Part shown: piece by piece, positions 1 through 8,083 of the stretch | Layout of the letters: every line of letters begins with the position of its first letter | How positions within the stretch are numbered: position 1 is the first letter of the stretch | Assembly (NCBI GenBank): GCA_006844705.1 | Contig: SPJS01000046.1 | Coordinates: 1-64,000 of the forward strand | Direction: 5' to 3' | Origin: Methylococcaceae bacterium | GTDB taxonomy: Bacteria; Pseudomonadota; Gammaproteobacteria; Methylococcales; Methylomonadaceae | DNA length: 64,000 bases | Translations under genes and position numbers: made by a program | The notes under the pieces: generated by a model | Seen by the model: the letters and a program-made list of their open reading frames with translations, nothing else | Told to the model about the DNA's origin: nothing | Database searches by the model: none

Positions 1-1162
1 AAGGCCAATGAATTGGACATGGCATAATCCATCTCCAGGTTTCTGGAATAATTCGGGATGTAGTCAAGGTTACATTCCGGATCCGGCGTTTCATAATTCA
101 ATGTGGGCGGGACAAATTGTCCGTGCAGGCAAAGTGCGGTCGCCACCGCTTCCAATGCGCCTGCGGCGGAAAGCGTATGGCCGGTCATCGGTTTAATGGT
201 ACTCACACACAGTTGTTTTGCGTGCTCTTCAAAAACGGTTTTGATTGCGGCGGTTTCAGATTTGTCATTCAACACGGTTCCGGTGCCATGGGCATTGATA
301 TAACGGATTTGTTCAGGGCCTGTGTTGCTCAGCTGCAAGGCCTGGTTCATTGCCCTGGCCATACCATCACCCTGTGGATGGGGCGCGGTGATATGGTGTG
401 CATCCGAACTTAAGCCATAGGATATGAATTCAGCCAGAATGGGTGCGCCGCGTTTCTGCGCATGTTCCAGAGTTTCCAGCACCATGATGGCGCCCGCTTC
501 ACCCAGGACAATACCGTCCCGGTTTTGGTCAAAAGGTCGATTGGTGGTGGCACACATTGCCCCCAGTGCATTAAATCCGCTTAAGGTGACATAGGATGTA
601 CTCTCCACACCGCCTGCCAGCATGATGTCTGTATAACCTTCACGCAGAAAATCGGCGGCATAGCCTACCGCGGTTGCTCCACTGGAGCAGGCGGTCATAA
701 TACTGCTGCGCGGTCCGTGCAGTCCGTAATGTGCAGCAACAGTATTACCTGCCTTATCCGGATTGGTTGCCAGTAATTTTGATGGGTTGGCCGTTTGCTG
801 TAACAGCATCTTTTTAACGTAGTTTTCCGTATCTGAAACCGCGCCACCACTGCCAAGGATAATGCCCATTTGATTGGCAATTTCCGGCGTAATGTTTAGT
901 TGAGCCGCCTCTAAAGCTTCTTTAGTGGCAGCCAGGGCATACAAGTCGACTTGCGAGCAATGTTTGCGTTCTTTTAGCGTCAGATCATCAGGGGCTTCGA
1001 AACCGACAATTTTGCCGATTTGTTTAGATACAAATCCATCTGTGTCGTACCATTGATTTTCTTTTACGCCGCTGCGTCCCAGCCGTAATGAGGCTGCGAA
1101 CTGTTCGACATTGTTACCACAGGGGCTGACCACCCCTACGCCGGTAATTACTATTCGTTTCA
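1..1162 (-). CDS. Beta-ketoacyl-ACP synthase (FabF/KAS II-like), 3' end cut by window edge
   Basis: Condensing enzyme of the thiolase fold. It would join an acyl primer on its active-site cysteine to an ACP-bound extender with loss of CO2. I translated it from the complement because the frame is open to the window edge. It starts MKRIVITGVGVVSP and shows the full triad: nucleophile Cys near residue 159 (TACSSG), His in HGTGT and His in KPMTGH. The visible end, SNSLAF, is the usual start of the SNSFGFGGxN tail, so perhaps 20-30 residues are missing. It is last in the visible operon, 40 bp after the ACP gene. A duplicate housekeeping fabF is possible, but the neighbours (2-oxo acid oxidoreductase, acyltransferase, private ACP) suggest a dedicated acyl-chain pathway. 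Confidence 0.9.
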
Positions 1163-1202
1163 TATCCTGCTCCGGTTATATTGAATTACGATGAGACGTA
1201 AA

Positions 1203-1472
1203 TCAGGCTGCCTTCGCATCCATTAATGACTGGATATACGCGGCCAGGGTATTCAGGGTGCTGAAATGCTTTTGTACTTCTTCATCCTGTCCCAGCTTAA
1301 CGCCAAAGGTTTGCTCTACACCGAGCACAATGTCTATGACATCAATTGAATCGATGCCCCAGCCATCTTCAAACAGGCCATCATCGTCAGATGCATCGAT
1401 CTGCGACAAGTCCATGTTCAGTCTGTCGGTAAAAATGTGTTTAATGCCTTCTTTGATTTCATCTAATTGCAT
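1203..1472 (-). CDS. Acyl carrier protein
   Basis: Acidic 89-residue carrier protein. The 4'-phosphopantetheine would attach to Ser42 in the motif WGIDSIDVIDIV, where most fatty-acid ACPs have DSLD. Length and the four-helix-type pattern fit a stand-alone type II ACP. It lies 36 bp after iorA and 40 bp before the ketosynthase in one minus-strand run, so it probably carries the acyl intermediate made by this operon. The DSID core and the acidic DASDDDGLFEDG loop before it suggest a specialised carrier rather than the housekeeping AcpP. Confidence 0.9.
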   Translation of the reverse strand: MQLDEIKEGIKHIFTDRLNMDLSQIDASDDDGLFEDGWGIDSIDVIDIVLGVEQTFGVKLGQDEEVQKHFSTLNTLAAYIQSLMDAKAA

Positions 1473-1508
1473 GGTGGTTCTCCACTTGGTTTAACAAAGG
1501 GTAAAAGC

Positions 1509-3470
1509 TCAATAAGTTTCTTTTTCAAACTTGGCCAGCGCCCGTTTTACAGGCTTGATGCTGTGCAGTTTATGGATAATGGCATGCCACGGAAGCCCGG
1601 ATAATGCCGGTGTTAATTTGGGTATCAGCGTATTAACCGTACGTGGCACAATGGCGTTTTCAGAACAGGTCTGGGAACATAAGCCACAGCCAATACATTC
1701 ATTGGAAATGGCAACGGACTGCAGCAGATTGTCGGTGGTCTTAGTCGGTACGATAGCCGGGCAATCCACTTTCAGGCATTCGCCACATTCGGTACACTGG
1801 TCTTCTCGGATGATGTAGCGGTAATTGGTCGGTTTTTTGATATCTAAACCCTGTACGCAATCCCCTTTTAACACCATGACAGACAGTTGGTCTGCAGCCA
1901 GGAAATCATCTAATGTGGTCTGCAGGCTATGCAGGTTGAGTGCATCAATGATTTCAAATTGTGGGACTTTGATGGCTTGCAGAAAGTTTTTCCATTCATG
2001 TTTGTCAAAGTTCATGCTGGTGGTCTGGTGGCCCGTCATGGCGGCGCCACTGTTGTCCAGAATGATGATGGTAGCGTTGACATTGGCAGCCACCGCCGTC
2101 ATTAATGATGGAATACCCGAGTGAAAAAATGTGGAATCGCCGATCACAGCAACTGCCGATTTGGATGCCTGTTCTCCCATCATGGCCAGGTAGCCTTGTA
2201 AAATGCCGATACTGGCCCCCATACATAAATTACTGTGTAAGGCGTTGTAAGGTTCCAGCGCGCCAAGGGTGTAGCAGCCAATATCGCCCACGATGTATAA
2301 ATCGCGTTTACTCAGTTCATAAAAGATGCCACGATGAGAACAGCCTGCACAAAAGCCAGGTGGGCGGGGCGGGATGTCCAGTCCGCGCATTTCATTGGAG
2401 AATTCAGTCGCGGATTCATTATGCAAGGCAATTTTGATTGATTTACGTTGAATTGATTCGCTTTGCTTAATATGGCTTTCCAGATAGTCATCCAATTGCG
2501 GAATGTCCGGCGTGAGCATTTGTTTGGGATGAAATTCTCCGACGCCGTCATAATGAGGCCTTGATGCAACGGGCAGATTCATTGACCTCAATTGTTGTTC
2601 AAGAAACCGACTGGATTCCTCTACAACTATGATTTTTTTGCATCGTTTGGCGAAGTCGATGATTTCAGCTTTGTTCAGTGGAAAACTCATGCCGACTTTT
2701 AAGATAGGTACTCTTTTATTGAAGTTTTCAAAAACGAACGAGCTGGGGAATCCTGAAACAACAATACCGAATGGGTATTTTGTGTCATTGTCGTCGGTCG
2801 GCAAATGCTGTGAAAACCATTTATTCCAGTGCGATAACTGAAGATGATTCAGACGTTTGTTAAGGTCTTTGTGCAGTGCGGGTACGAATCGTGGCAGTAA
2901 CAGATATTTTTGTACCGGCGTTGCAAAATCCGGTGTATTCGTGATCGACTTTCTGCTGCCAGTAGTGACTTCACTGGTGCCGTAACATAGTTGAGTCGTC
3001 ATTCTGACCACGACAGGAATGTCAAACTCGTGGCTGATGTCAAAGGCCATGCGTGTGAACAATAAGGCTTCTTCAATATTTGAAGGTTCCAGCACAGGGA
3101 CTTTGGCCGCCATGGCCAGTAATCTTGTATCTTGCTCATTTTGTGATGATTTTGCTCCAGGATCATCGCCTACTACGACAACCAGCGCGCCGCGAACGCC
3201 GGTATAAGCCGCATTAAAGAACGGGTCTGCCGCAACATTCAGTCCAACATGTTTCATTAATACCAGGGACCGCATGCCAGCATGGGCGACCCCAACGGCG
3301 ACTTCCATGCCGACCTTTTCATTGGCTACCCATTGCGACTTGATATCAGAAAATTGTTTAAGTCCATCAACAATTCCGGTGACGGGAGACCCTGGGTAAG
3401 AACAGGAAAAATTTGCACCGCCTTCCCAAGCCCCACGGGCAACTGCTTCACATCCGCTTAAAAATGTCAT
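1509..3470 (-). CDS. iorA: Indolepyruvate ferredoxin oxidoreductase, alpha subunit (IorA-like)
   Basis: ThDP-dependent 2-oxo acid oxidoreductase. IorAB enzymes convert aryl pyruvates and CoA to aryl-acetyl-CoA, CO2 and reduced ferredoxin. The 653-residue protein has a pyruvate-oxidoreductase-like N-terminal half, a ThDP-binding region from about residue 393 (GDIGCYT, then GDSTFFHSG and ILDNSG), and two C-terminal [4Fe-4S] motifs (CTECGEC near 557 and CIGCGLCSQTC near 591). This is the normal IorA order and length. Its start overlaps the acyltransferase stop by 4 bp and iorB lies just beyond, so the three are probably co-translated. Substrate is not visible from sequence: indolepyruvate, phenylpyruvate, 4-hydroxyphenylpyruvate or another 2-oxo acid are all possible. 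Linkage to ACP and KAS is unlike amino-acid fermentation contexts. Confidence 0.88.
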   Translation of the reverse strand: MTFLSGCEAVARGAWEGGANFSCSYPGSPVTGIVDGLKQFSDIKSQWVANEKVGMEVAVGVAHAGMRSLVLMKHVGLNVAADPFFNAAYTGVRGALVVVVGDDPGAKSSQNEQDTRLLAMAAKVPVLEPSNIEEALLFTRMAFDISHEFDIPVVVRMTTQLCYGTSEVTTGSRKSITNTPDFATPVQKYLLLPRFVPALHKDLNKRLNHLQLSHWNKWFSQHLPTDDNDTKYPFGIVVSGFPSSFVFENFNKRVPILKVGMSFPLNKAEIIDFAKRCKKIIVVEESSRFLEQQLRSMNLPVASRPHYDGVGEFHPKQMLTPDIPQLDDYLESHIKQSESIQRKSIKIALHNESATEFSNEMRGLDIPPRPPGFCAGCSHRGIFYELSKRDLYIVGDIGCYTLGALEPYNALHSNLCMGASIGILQGYLAMMGEQASKSAVAVIGDSTFFHSGIPSLMTAVAANVNATIIILDNSGAAMTGHQTTSMNFDKHEWKNFLQAIKVPQFEIIDALNLHSLQTTLDDFLAADQLSVMVLKGDCVQGLDIKKPTNYRYIIREDQCTECGECLKVDCPAIVPTKTTDNLLQSVAISNECIGCGLCSQTCSENAIVPRTVNTLIPKLTPALSGLPWHAIIHKLHSIKPVKRALAKFEKETY

Positions 3471-4396
3471 ACTGATTTACCTGCTTTGTGTAAGTTGGAT
3501 CTTCTCAGGTGGTCAATGTGGCTGACTTTTGCTTGTGGGTCAGTCCATCTAACTAATTGACTAAGGATTCTGTTGGGGCCGATTTCAATATATTCAGGTG
3601 AATATTGATGGTTTAAATTTTCTATCAGTCGCTGCCAGTTGACCGTTCTCATCGGTTGGTTCAGCAATGTGTTTCTGATGGCGTCATGGTCTACCAGTTT
3701 TTCACCGCTTAAATGTGACCAGACTTCATTATTTGCCGGAGAGAGACTGGAAAAGACAGGGAGGGCATCCAGTTGATTTAATTGCTGACAAACATCACCC
3801 ATCACAATGGAGTGATACGGAATCACGGTGCCCAAATCGCTGTAGCGCAGAGATGCCCATTCCAGTGAAGCTGACATGGTGTCGATTTGTTGTTGGGATC
3901 CGTAGATCACGATTTGTTGCAGGCTGTTTCTGGCAATCACTTCAACGCCAAATTGTTTGGCCAGTCTGTGCGCATCGATAGCGACAGTGGACGTGAAGAC
4001 GGCGATTCGGTTTCGATTACTGGCAAATTCGCGCCAGGATTCATTGAAGATCGTGGTCAGCCAGGTAAAAGAGTCTTCTTCATCCATTAAGCCTGAAGCC
4101 ACGACAGCAGCATAAAAGCCAAGGCTGTGTCCGCAAAAAATAGAGGTTGTTGATTCACTCCGATGATGGGCTGCTTTCCACCAAAGAAGGTTCATACAGT
4201 GAATTTGAATCTGGCGGTGATATTCGGTGTCTCTAGTGTTACAAGCATGAGCATTTAATATAGTGATGCCAGTCGCTGCTTCCCATTGTTTAACGGTTTT
4301 TTCAGCCCAATCATATTGCTTACAGAAGACTGAGAGCATGTTCGGGTATTCAGCACCCAAGCCAGGGAACATAAAGACGTTATAAGAATGAGTCAT
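3467..4396 (-). CDS. Acyltransferase of the FabD/AT family
   Basis: 309-residue alpha/beta acyltransferase that would move an acyl group from CoA to ACP. Visible catalytic features are the nucleophile Ser91 in GHSLGFYAAV and the histidine in VIPYHSIVM. Two things differ from malonyl transferases: the N-terminal FPGQG becomes FPGLGAEY, and the region matching the FabD arginine that holds the malonyl carboxylate reads TTIFNESWREF, with no arginine at the position I align. That points to a monocarboxylic acyl group. It sits between iorB (4 bp away) and iorA (4 bp overlap), so an acyl-CoA from IorAB is a natural donor. The alignment was made by eye; a plain malonyl transferase is not excluded. 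Confidence 0.82.
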   Translation of the reverse strand: MTHSYNVFMFPGLGAEYPNMLSVFCKQYDWAEKTVKQWEAATGITILNAHACNTRDTEYHRQIQIHCMNLLWWKAAHHRSESTTSIFCGHSLGFYAAVVASGLMDEEDSFTWLTTIFNESWREFASNRNRIAVFTSTVAIDAHRLAKQFGVEVIARNSLQQIVIYGSQQQIDTMSASLEWASLRYSDLGTVIPYHSIVMGDVCQQLNQLDALPVFSSLSPANNEVWSHLSGEKLVDHDAIRNTLLNQPMRTVNWQRLIENLNHQYSPEYIEIGPNRILSQLVRWTDPQAKVSHIDHLRRSNLHKAGKSV

Positions 4397-4400
4397 GTGA

Positions 4401-5123
4401 TTATGCCGCTGTATGAATGGGTGAATAATTTTGATCGTTTATGGCGCTTTCATCCACGGGAGTAAACTGTTGGAATCCCCAGACAAACGCTTTTTCATTT
4501 TTTTCATCGGCAAGATGTTTTTTGCCACTTTTTAAGTTTGCTTCATCCAGGGATAAGCGATCAAAGCCCAAGGTTGAACAGAAAACACCTAGCATGGCTG
4601 TTGAGGCGTAGATGGGTAGCAATTTTTCTTTTTTCAGCCAATGATCAAGTTCCATCGTAATGCAGTTTGATTCGTGCTCTTGTAAAATAGACACAATGTC
4701 TTCAGTATCTGGATAAAGATGGTTGCGCATGCCGCCACAGATAGTTTCAACACGATAATCTGAAACAATACAGAGCGCGTTTGGTTTAAGTAGATGGGCA
4801 TGGCGTAAAGCTTCCAGAGGCTCCAATGCAATCAGAATATCTACCTGGGTATGGGCCAGAGAAGGAGAAACGAATTGATTAGAGGCTTTAACCATAGCTG
4901 AGGTAGTGGAACGCCTTTGTGCCACTCCGCGTTGTTCTATCGTATGAACGTGTGAATAACGTAACGACAGAAGATTGCGTAGCTTCTGTGCTAAACTTAC
5001 AACGCCCAAGCCTCCCAGCCCAACGATCATGACATTAATGCCCTTGTCATTTGATAAATGCCTAACATTCAAGTGATTTGAATTAATAGGAAAGTTTTCT
5101 ACATTTAAATACATAAGAGTCAC
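4401..5123 (-). CDS. iorB: Indolepyruvate ferredoxin oxidoreductase, beta subunit (IorB-like)
   Basis: Gamma-type (POR_N/IorB) subunit that pairs with IorA. The Rossmann-like turn VGLGGLGVVSLAQKL at residues 33-47 and the 240-residue length suit IorB. It is the first visible gene of the minus-strand operon. The start is uncertain: the long form begins with GTG at 5123, an ATG lies at 5114, and an ATG at 5030 (residue 32) directly before the glycine motif has an AAGGG sequence 10 bases upstream and would give the length closest to most family members. Function follows from pairing with iorA. Confidence 0.82.
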   Translation of the reverse strand: MTLMYLNVENFPINSNHLNVRHLSNDKGINVMIVGLGGLGVVSLAQKLRNLLSLRYSHVHTIEQRGVAQRRSTTSAMVKASNQFVSPSLAHTQVDILIALEPLEALRHAHLLKPNALCIVSDYRVETICGGMRNHLYPDTEDIVSILQEHESNCITMELDHWLKKEKLLPIYASTAMLGVFCSTLGFDRLSLDEANLKSGKKHLADEKNEKAFVWGFQQFTPVDESAINDQNYSPIHTAA

Positions 5124-5461
5124 TATTCAATTCGTTAATGGTTAAATGAAGCGCTGCCGTATAGTTGGTAGCCATCCTCAAAACGTGTGATTAGTCTATC
5201 GTTCTGGGATATTTTGAATAGATAACTACTACACCCAGGATGGTGAAAAAATACCTTGCGCGGGTGAGAGGATGGAAGGATTTAGGATTTTATGTGTTTG
5301 ATAAATAAACACTTTGTTTTCTGTGGGATTTATTGTTGTGTATTTATATGACAATCAGGTTTCACTGCTTCCATTTGGTAAACACATTGCTAGATTTGAC
5401 AGGCTTGTTATTAAGACCTTTATATGACATTAATTACCAATATTAATTATTCAGGATCAAC
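5124..5461. other. Divergent intergenic region between iorB operon and pyrophosphatase
   Basis: 338 bases between two divergent transcription units. The right part holds the promoter-like sequence listed at 5396-5426. The left part should hold the iorB promoter, but I could not pick one out with confidence. No ORF with a ribosome-binding site and no convincing hairpin was seen. Confidence 0.5.
5396..5426 (+). promoter_or_regulatory. Putative sigma-70 promoter of ppa
   Basis: A perfect -35 hexamer TTGACA (5396-5401) is followed after 18-19 bases by an A/T-rich -10 candidate (TTATAT or TATATG, 5420-5426). Transcription would begin about 30 bases before the ppa start codon. The -35 box is strong and the -10 box weak, so the call is moderate. 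Confidence 0.45.
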
Positions 5462-6094
5462 ATGAAGTTACAATTTAAGGCCCACCCTTGGCATGGAATT
5501 GAAGTCGGAAGCGACGCCCCCAATCTGGTGACTGCATTTATCGAGATCGTTCCTTCCGATACGGTTAAATACGAGATTGACAAAAAATCGGGTTATTTAA
5601 AAGTTGACCGTCCACAAAAATTTTCCAACACTATTCCTACGTTATATGGTTTTATTCCGCAAACCTATTGTGGCGAGAAAGTGGCTGAGTATGCGTCTCT
5701 CAAATCTGGAACGGTGGTGGCTGAAGGCGATAAAGATCCTTTGGATATCTGTGTTTTAAGTGAGCGTAGTGTGATGCATGGCAATATTCTTATGGAAGCG
5801 ATCCCGATCGGTGGATTTCGTTTGTTGGACAGAGGGGAAGCGGATGACAAAATTATTGCGGTAATGAAAGGGGATGAGTTTCATGAGCAATGGACTGATG
5901 TGAGTGATTGTCCTGATTCCTATATTAATCGTCTGAAACATTATTTCTTGACCTACAAAAACCTGCCTGGTGAGAAAAGCACCTGTGAGATTGCAAACGT
6001 ATATGGCCATGAAGAAGCGCATGAGGTGATTGTTAGAGCTATGGAGGATTATAAAAATATGTTGGCTGAACAAACACAAATAGCGTCTTCATAA
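5462..6094 (+). CDS. ppa: Inorganic pyrophosphatase, family I
   Basis: Soluble Mg-dependent enzyme that hydrolyses pyrophosphate and pulls biosynthetic reactions forward. The 210-residue protein has the family I core: substrate region YEIDKKSGYLKVDRP near residue 40 and the metal-binding GDKDPLDICVLSER near 90, with three aspartates in D-x-D-P-x-D-like spacing. It is a little longer than the E. coli enzyme, and its active-site wording is nearer the plant/animal-type branch of family I. The aldolase gene follows after 8 bases, so the two are probably one transcript. Confidence 0.93.
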   Translation: MKLQFKAHPWHGIEVGSDAPNLVTAFIEIVPSDTVKYEIDKKSGYLKVDRPQKFSNTIPTLYGFIPQTYCGEKVAEYASLKSGTVVAEGDKDPLDICVLSERSVMHGNILMEAIPIGGFRLLDRGEADDKIIAVMKGDEFHEQWTDVSDCPDSYINRLKHYFLTYKNLPGEKSTCEIANVYGHEEAHEVIVRAMEDYKNMLAEQTQIASS

Positions 6095-6102
6095 TATGAA
6101 AA

Positions 6103-6789
6103 GTGGCATCGCCCGTGTTTGAGTTGTACCTGGATTCTGCAGATATTAACCAAATCAGTAAATTACATGAAGCGTTACCATTAAAAGGCGTGACCACTAA
6201 CCCTTCCATTTTGGCTGAATCAAGAATAGGCGTCGGGCAACTATTGGAAGCGTTGTCACCCGTGTTAGGCAGCGAAGCGCGTTTTCATATTCAGGTTGTG
6301 AGCACGTCTGCTGAAGATATTTATTGTGAAGGGCTTAAATTAGCCGATTTGCCGTTTGATATTGTTGTCAAGGTACCCGCCGACAAAGCAGGGCTGGTTG
6401 CCATCAAGAAATTAAAACAAAACCATGTCCCGGTGCTGGCGACAGCAATTTACAGTGTTCATCAGGGATTTCTCGCCGCATTATCTGGAGCAGATTATCT
6501 GGCGCCTTATGTCAACCGAATTGATATGCAGGGAGCAAGTGGTCTTGACGTCGTAAAAGGATTGCAGAATTTGATTGAGATGCATGCTTTGCAATGTAAA
6601 ATTTTGGCAGCCAGTTTTAAAAGTACCCGGCAAGCAATGGATGTTATTCAAACTGGAGCAAAAGCCATTACATTACCTCCTGCCATTGCTGAAGCATTAA
6701 TGCTGAATTCTTCTGTGGATTTAGCTATTCAAAATTTTCATCAAGACTGGCAACATTCGTTCGCCGATAAGCTTTCTTATAACAGTTAA
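6103..6789 (+). CDS. fsa: Fructose-6-phosphate aldolase (transaldolase family)
   Basis: Class I aldolase of the small transaldolase-like MipB/FSA family; in E. coli it cleaves fructose 6-phosphate to dihydroxyacetone and glyceraldehyde 3-phosphate. The protein follows E. coli FSA closely over its length: LYLDSADI at the N-terminus, GVTTNPSI, the Schiff-base lysine in DIVVKVP, APYVNRID, and LAASFKSTRQ. Length (228) is normal for the family. The start is a GTG 8 bases after the ppa stop; an ATG at 6096 is out of frame. In a RuMP-cycle methylotroph such an enzyme could act in hexulose/triose interconversion, but that role is inferred. Confidence 0.88.
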   Translation: MASPVFELYLDSADINQISKLHEALPLKGVTTNPSILAESRIGVGQLLEALSPVLGSEARFHIQVVSTSAEDIYCEGLKLADLPFDIVVKVPADKAGLVAIKKLKQNHVPVLATAIYSVHQGFLAALSGADYLAPYVNRIDMQGASGLDVVKGLQNLIEMHALQCKILAASFKSTRQAMDVIQTGAKAITLPPAIAEALMLNSSVDLAIQNFHQDWQHSFADKLSYNS

Positions 6790-6949
6790 AACATCGTTAT
6801 AAATGATATTTTAATTTTTATTGTTTCTTGTTTTAATAATTATGAGACGTAAATCATAAAATTGTAGCTAAATGTGAAATAAAACCTTTTTTAAAATTGT
6901 AATTTAGCTATAGTTGTTTTGAGTCTTTGATTAATATTTAGGAGCAAAA

Positions 6950-7105
6950 ATGACTGATTTACAAAAAGATGTATTGATTGGGTTTTTATTTATCAGCGGC
7001 ATTCTGGGTTTTATGGCAGGTGAGTTTATTGTCTCTACTGTAATATTTGCCACAGCCGCAATTTTTAGTAATATCAATTACAATTTGGCTCATAGCCGTT
7101 CTTAA
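6950..7105 (+). CDS. Small membrane protein, 51 residues
   Basis: Short ORF found by eye: ATG at 6950 with an AGGAG Shine-Dalgarno sequence ending 6 bases upstream, stop at 7103-7105. The product begins MTDLQKDVLIGF and has one long or two short hydrophobic stretches (about residues 8-23 and 27-41), then a polar tail NYNLAHSRS. It looks like an inner-membrane microprotein. It stands 160 bases after fsa and is followed by the convergent HAD phosphatase gene. I do not recognise a family. The ribosome-binding site and clean membrane pattern are the reasons to believe it is expressed. Confidence 0.55.
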   Translation: MTDLQKDVLIGFLFISGILGFMAGEFIVSTVIFATAAIFSNINYNLAHSRS

Positions 7106-7146
7106 TTGATGAAGCGTTTACCAGCGGGTTAGTTTGATGGTGAAAA

Positions 7147-7902
7147 CTAACCCCGTAAAAACTCTTCCAACTCCAGGAGTGTTATACCGTTTGATTGTGC
7201 AGTACTAATATCTGCCTTCGTGTTGTATCCCCATTTCGCAAAAGCCAAAGCCACTTTCTCCAGTTGCTGATTCGCTTTAACATCTAATAAGGTCTTTAAC
7301 CTGTCCTCTACAAAATAAATAAGCCTATCAGGGTGTTTATTTATCAATTGTAATAAAATGTCCTGCTTGTCTTTTTTTCTATCCATGCCATAAATCTTCT
7401 CCGGTGCAAGATAAATATTATTCGCTTCAAATATTTGAGACACAAAACGTTCTTGTTTGGTGGTGACTATGTACCATTCATGATGTTTTGCCAAGTGAAT
7501 CAGTTTATCCGCAACTCCGGGAAATAATGGGTTGTTATCAATCCATTCAGTTAGAGAGGTTTGTATCCAATGATCTCTTACTTCTCCAAAAAGTTGTTTA
7601 ATGTGCCCAGCAGATTTTTCTGTTTCCAATAATAATGAGGATTTTCTCGTATGAAAATGTTGTAAAACAAATTCCAGACTATGCCCCTGGAAAAACATCC
7701 GCATAACAAAAATAGATTCATAACCTGTTTCTATCAACGCACGCGCTGTTTTGAATTGATCAACGAACAATTGAGGGGGGTATGGGCTATTCATGTCATC
7801 CCACAGAAACGTAGCGGCTTTCCAGGCGGAAATTCCCGTTTCAATAGCGCTATCACAAATTACGCCATCAAAGTCCAAAGCAAATACTGTTTTATTGTCC
7901 AT
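7147..7902 (-). CDS. HAD-superfamily phosphatase (phosphoglycolate phosphatase-like)
   Basis: Haloacid-dehalogenase-fold hydrolase with all four motifs: nucleophile in ALDFDGVICDS at the N-terminus, Thr in VTTKQ, a lysine around IYGMDRKKDKQ, and the acidic pair in YFVEDRLKTL. The insert between motifs I and II is helical, as in type C1 cap enzymes such as phosphoglycolate phosphatase; the true substrate cannot be read from sequence. I chose the ATG at 7902. The frame is open to a TTG at 7932, but that would add 10 residues before a better start codon. It is monocistronic, about 180 bases from phzF on the same strand and convergent with the 51-residue protein. Confidence 0.78.
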   Translation of the reverse strand: MDNKTVFALDFDGVICDSAIETGISAWKAATFLWDDMNSPYPPQLFVDQFKTARALIETGYESIFVMRMFFQGHSLEFVLQHFHTRKSSLLLETEKSAGHIKQLFGEVRDHWIQTSLTEWIDNNPLFPGVADKLIHLAKHHEWYIVTTKQERFVSQIFEANNIYLAPEKIYGMDRKKDKQDILLQLINKHPDRLIYFVEDRLKTLLDVKANQQLEKVALAFAKWGYNTKADISTAQSNGITLLELEEFLRG

Positions 7903-8083
7903 TACGTCATAATTTCCTGGTTTATTAAGCAAAAGCAGATTAAACCAAGCGTAGCATTAAACGAAAGGAAAAAGTGTAGTACACAATCAGGGTTTGATAC
8001 AGCTCATACTCAAAATGAGAGTCTGCTTGCATTTATGATGCCTTGATCAGTCAATTCAAAAATTGATATCCCAACGATAGACC

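Noticed and set aside
8-413. Plus-strand ORFs of 62-98 codons at the left edge
   Set aside because: They lie antisense to the ketosynthase gene, whose frame carries the complete catalytic triad; no ribosome-binding sites.
1191-6856. A shared 15-mer (ATGAGACGTAAATCA) near 1191 and 6842
   Set aside because: One such match is expected by chance in a window of this size and the flanks differ.
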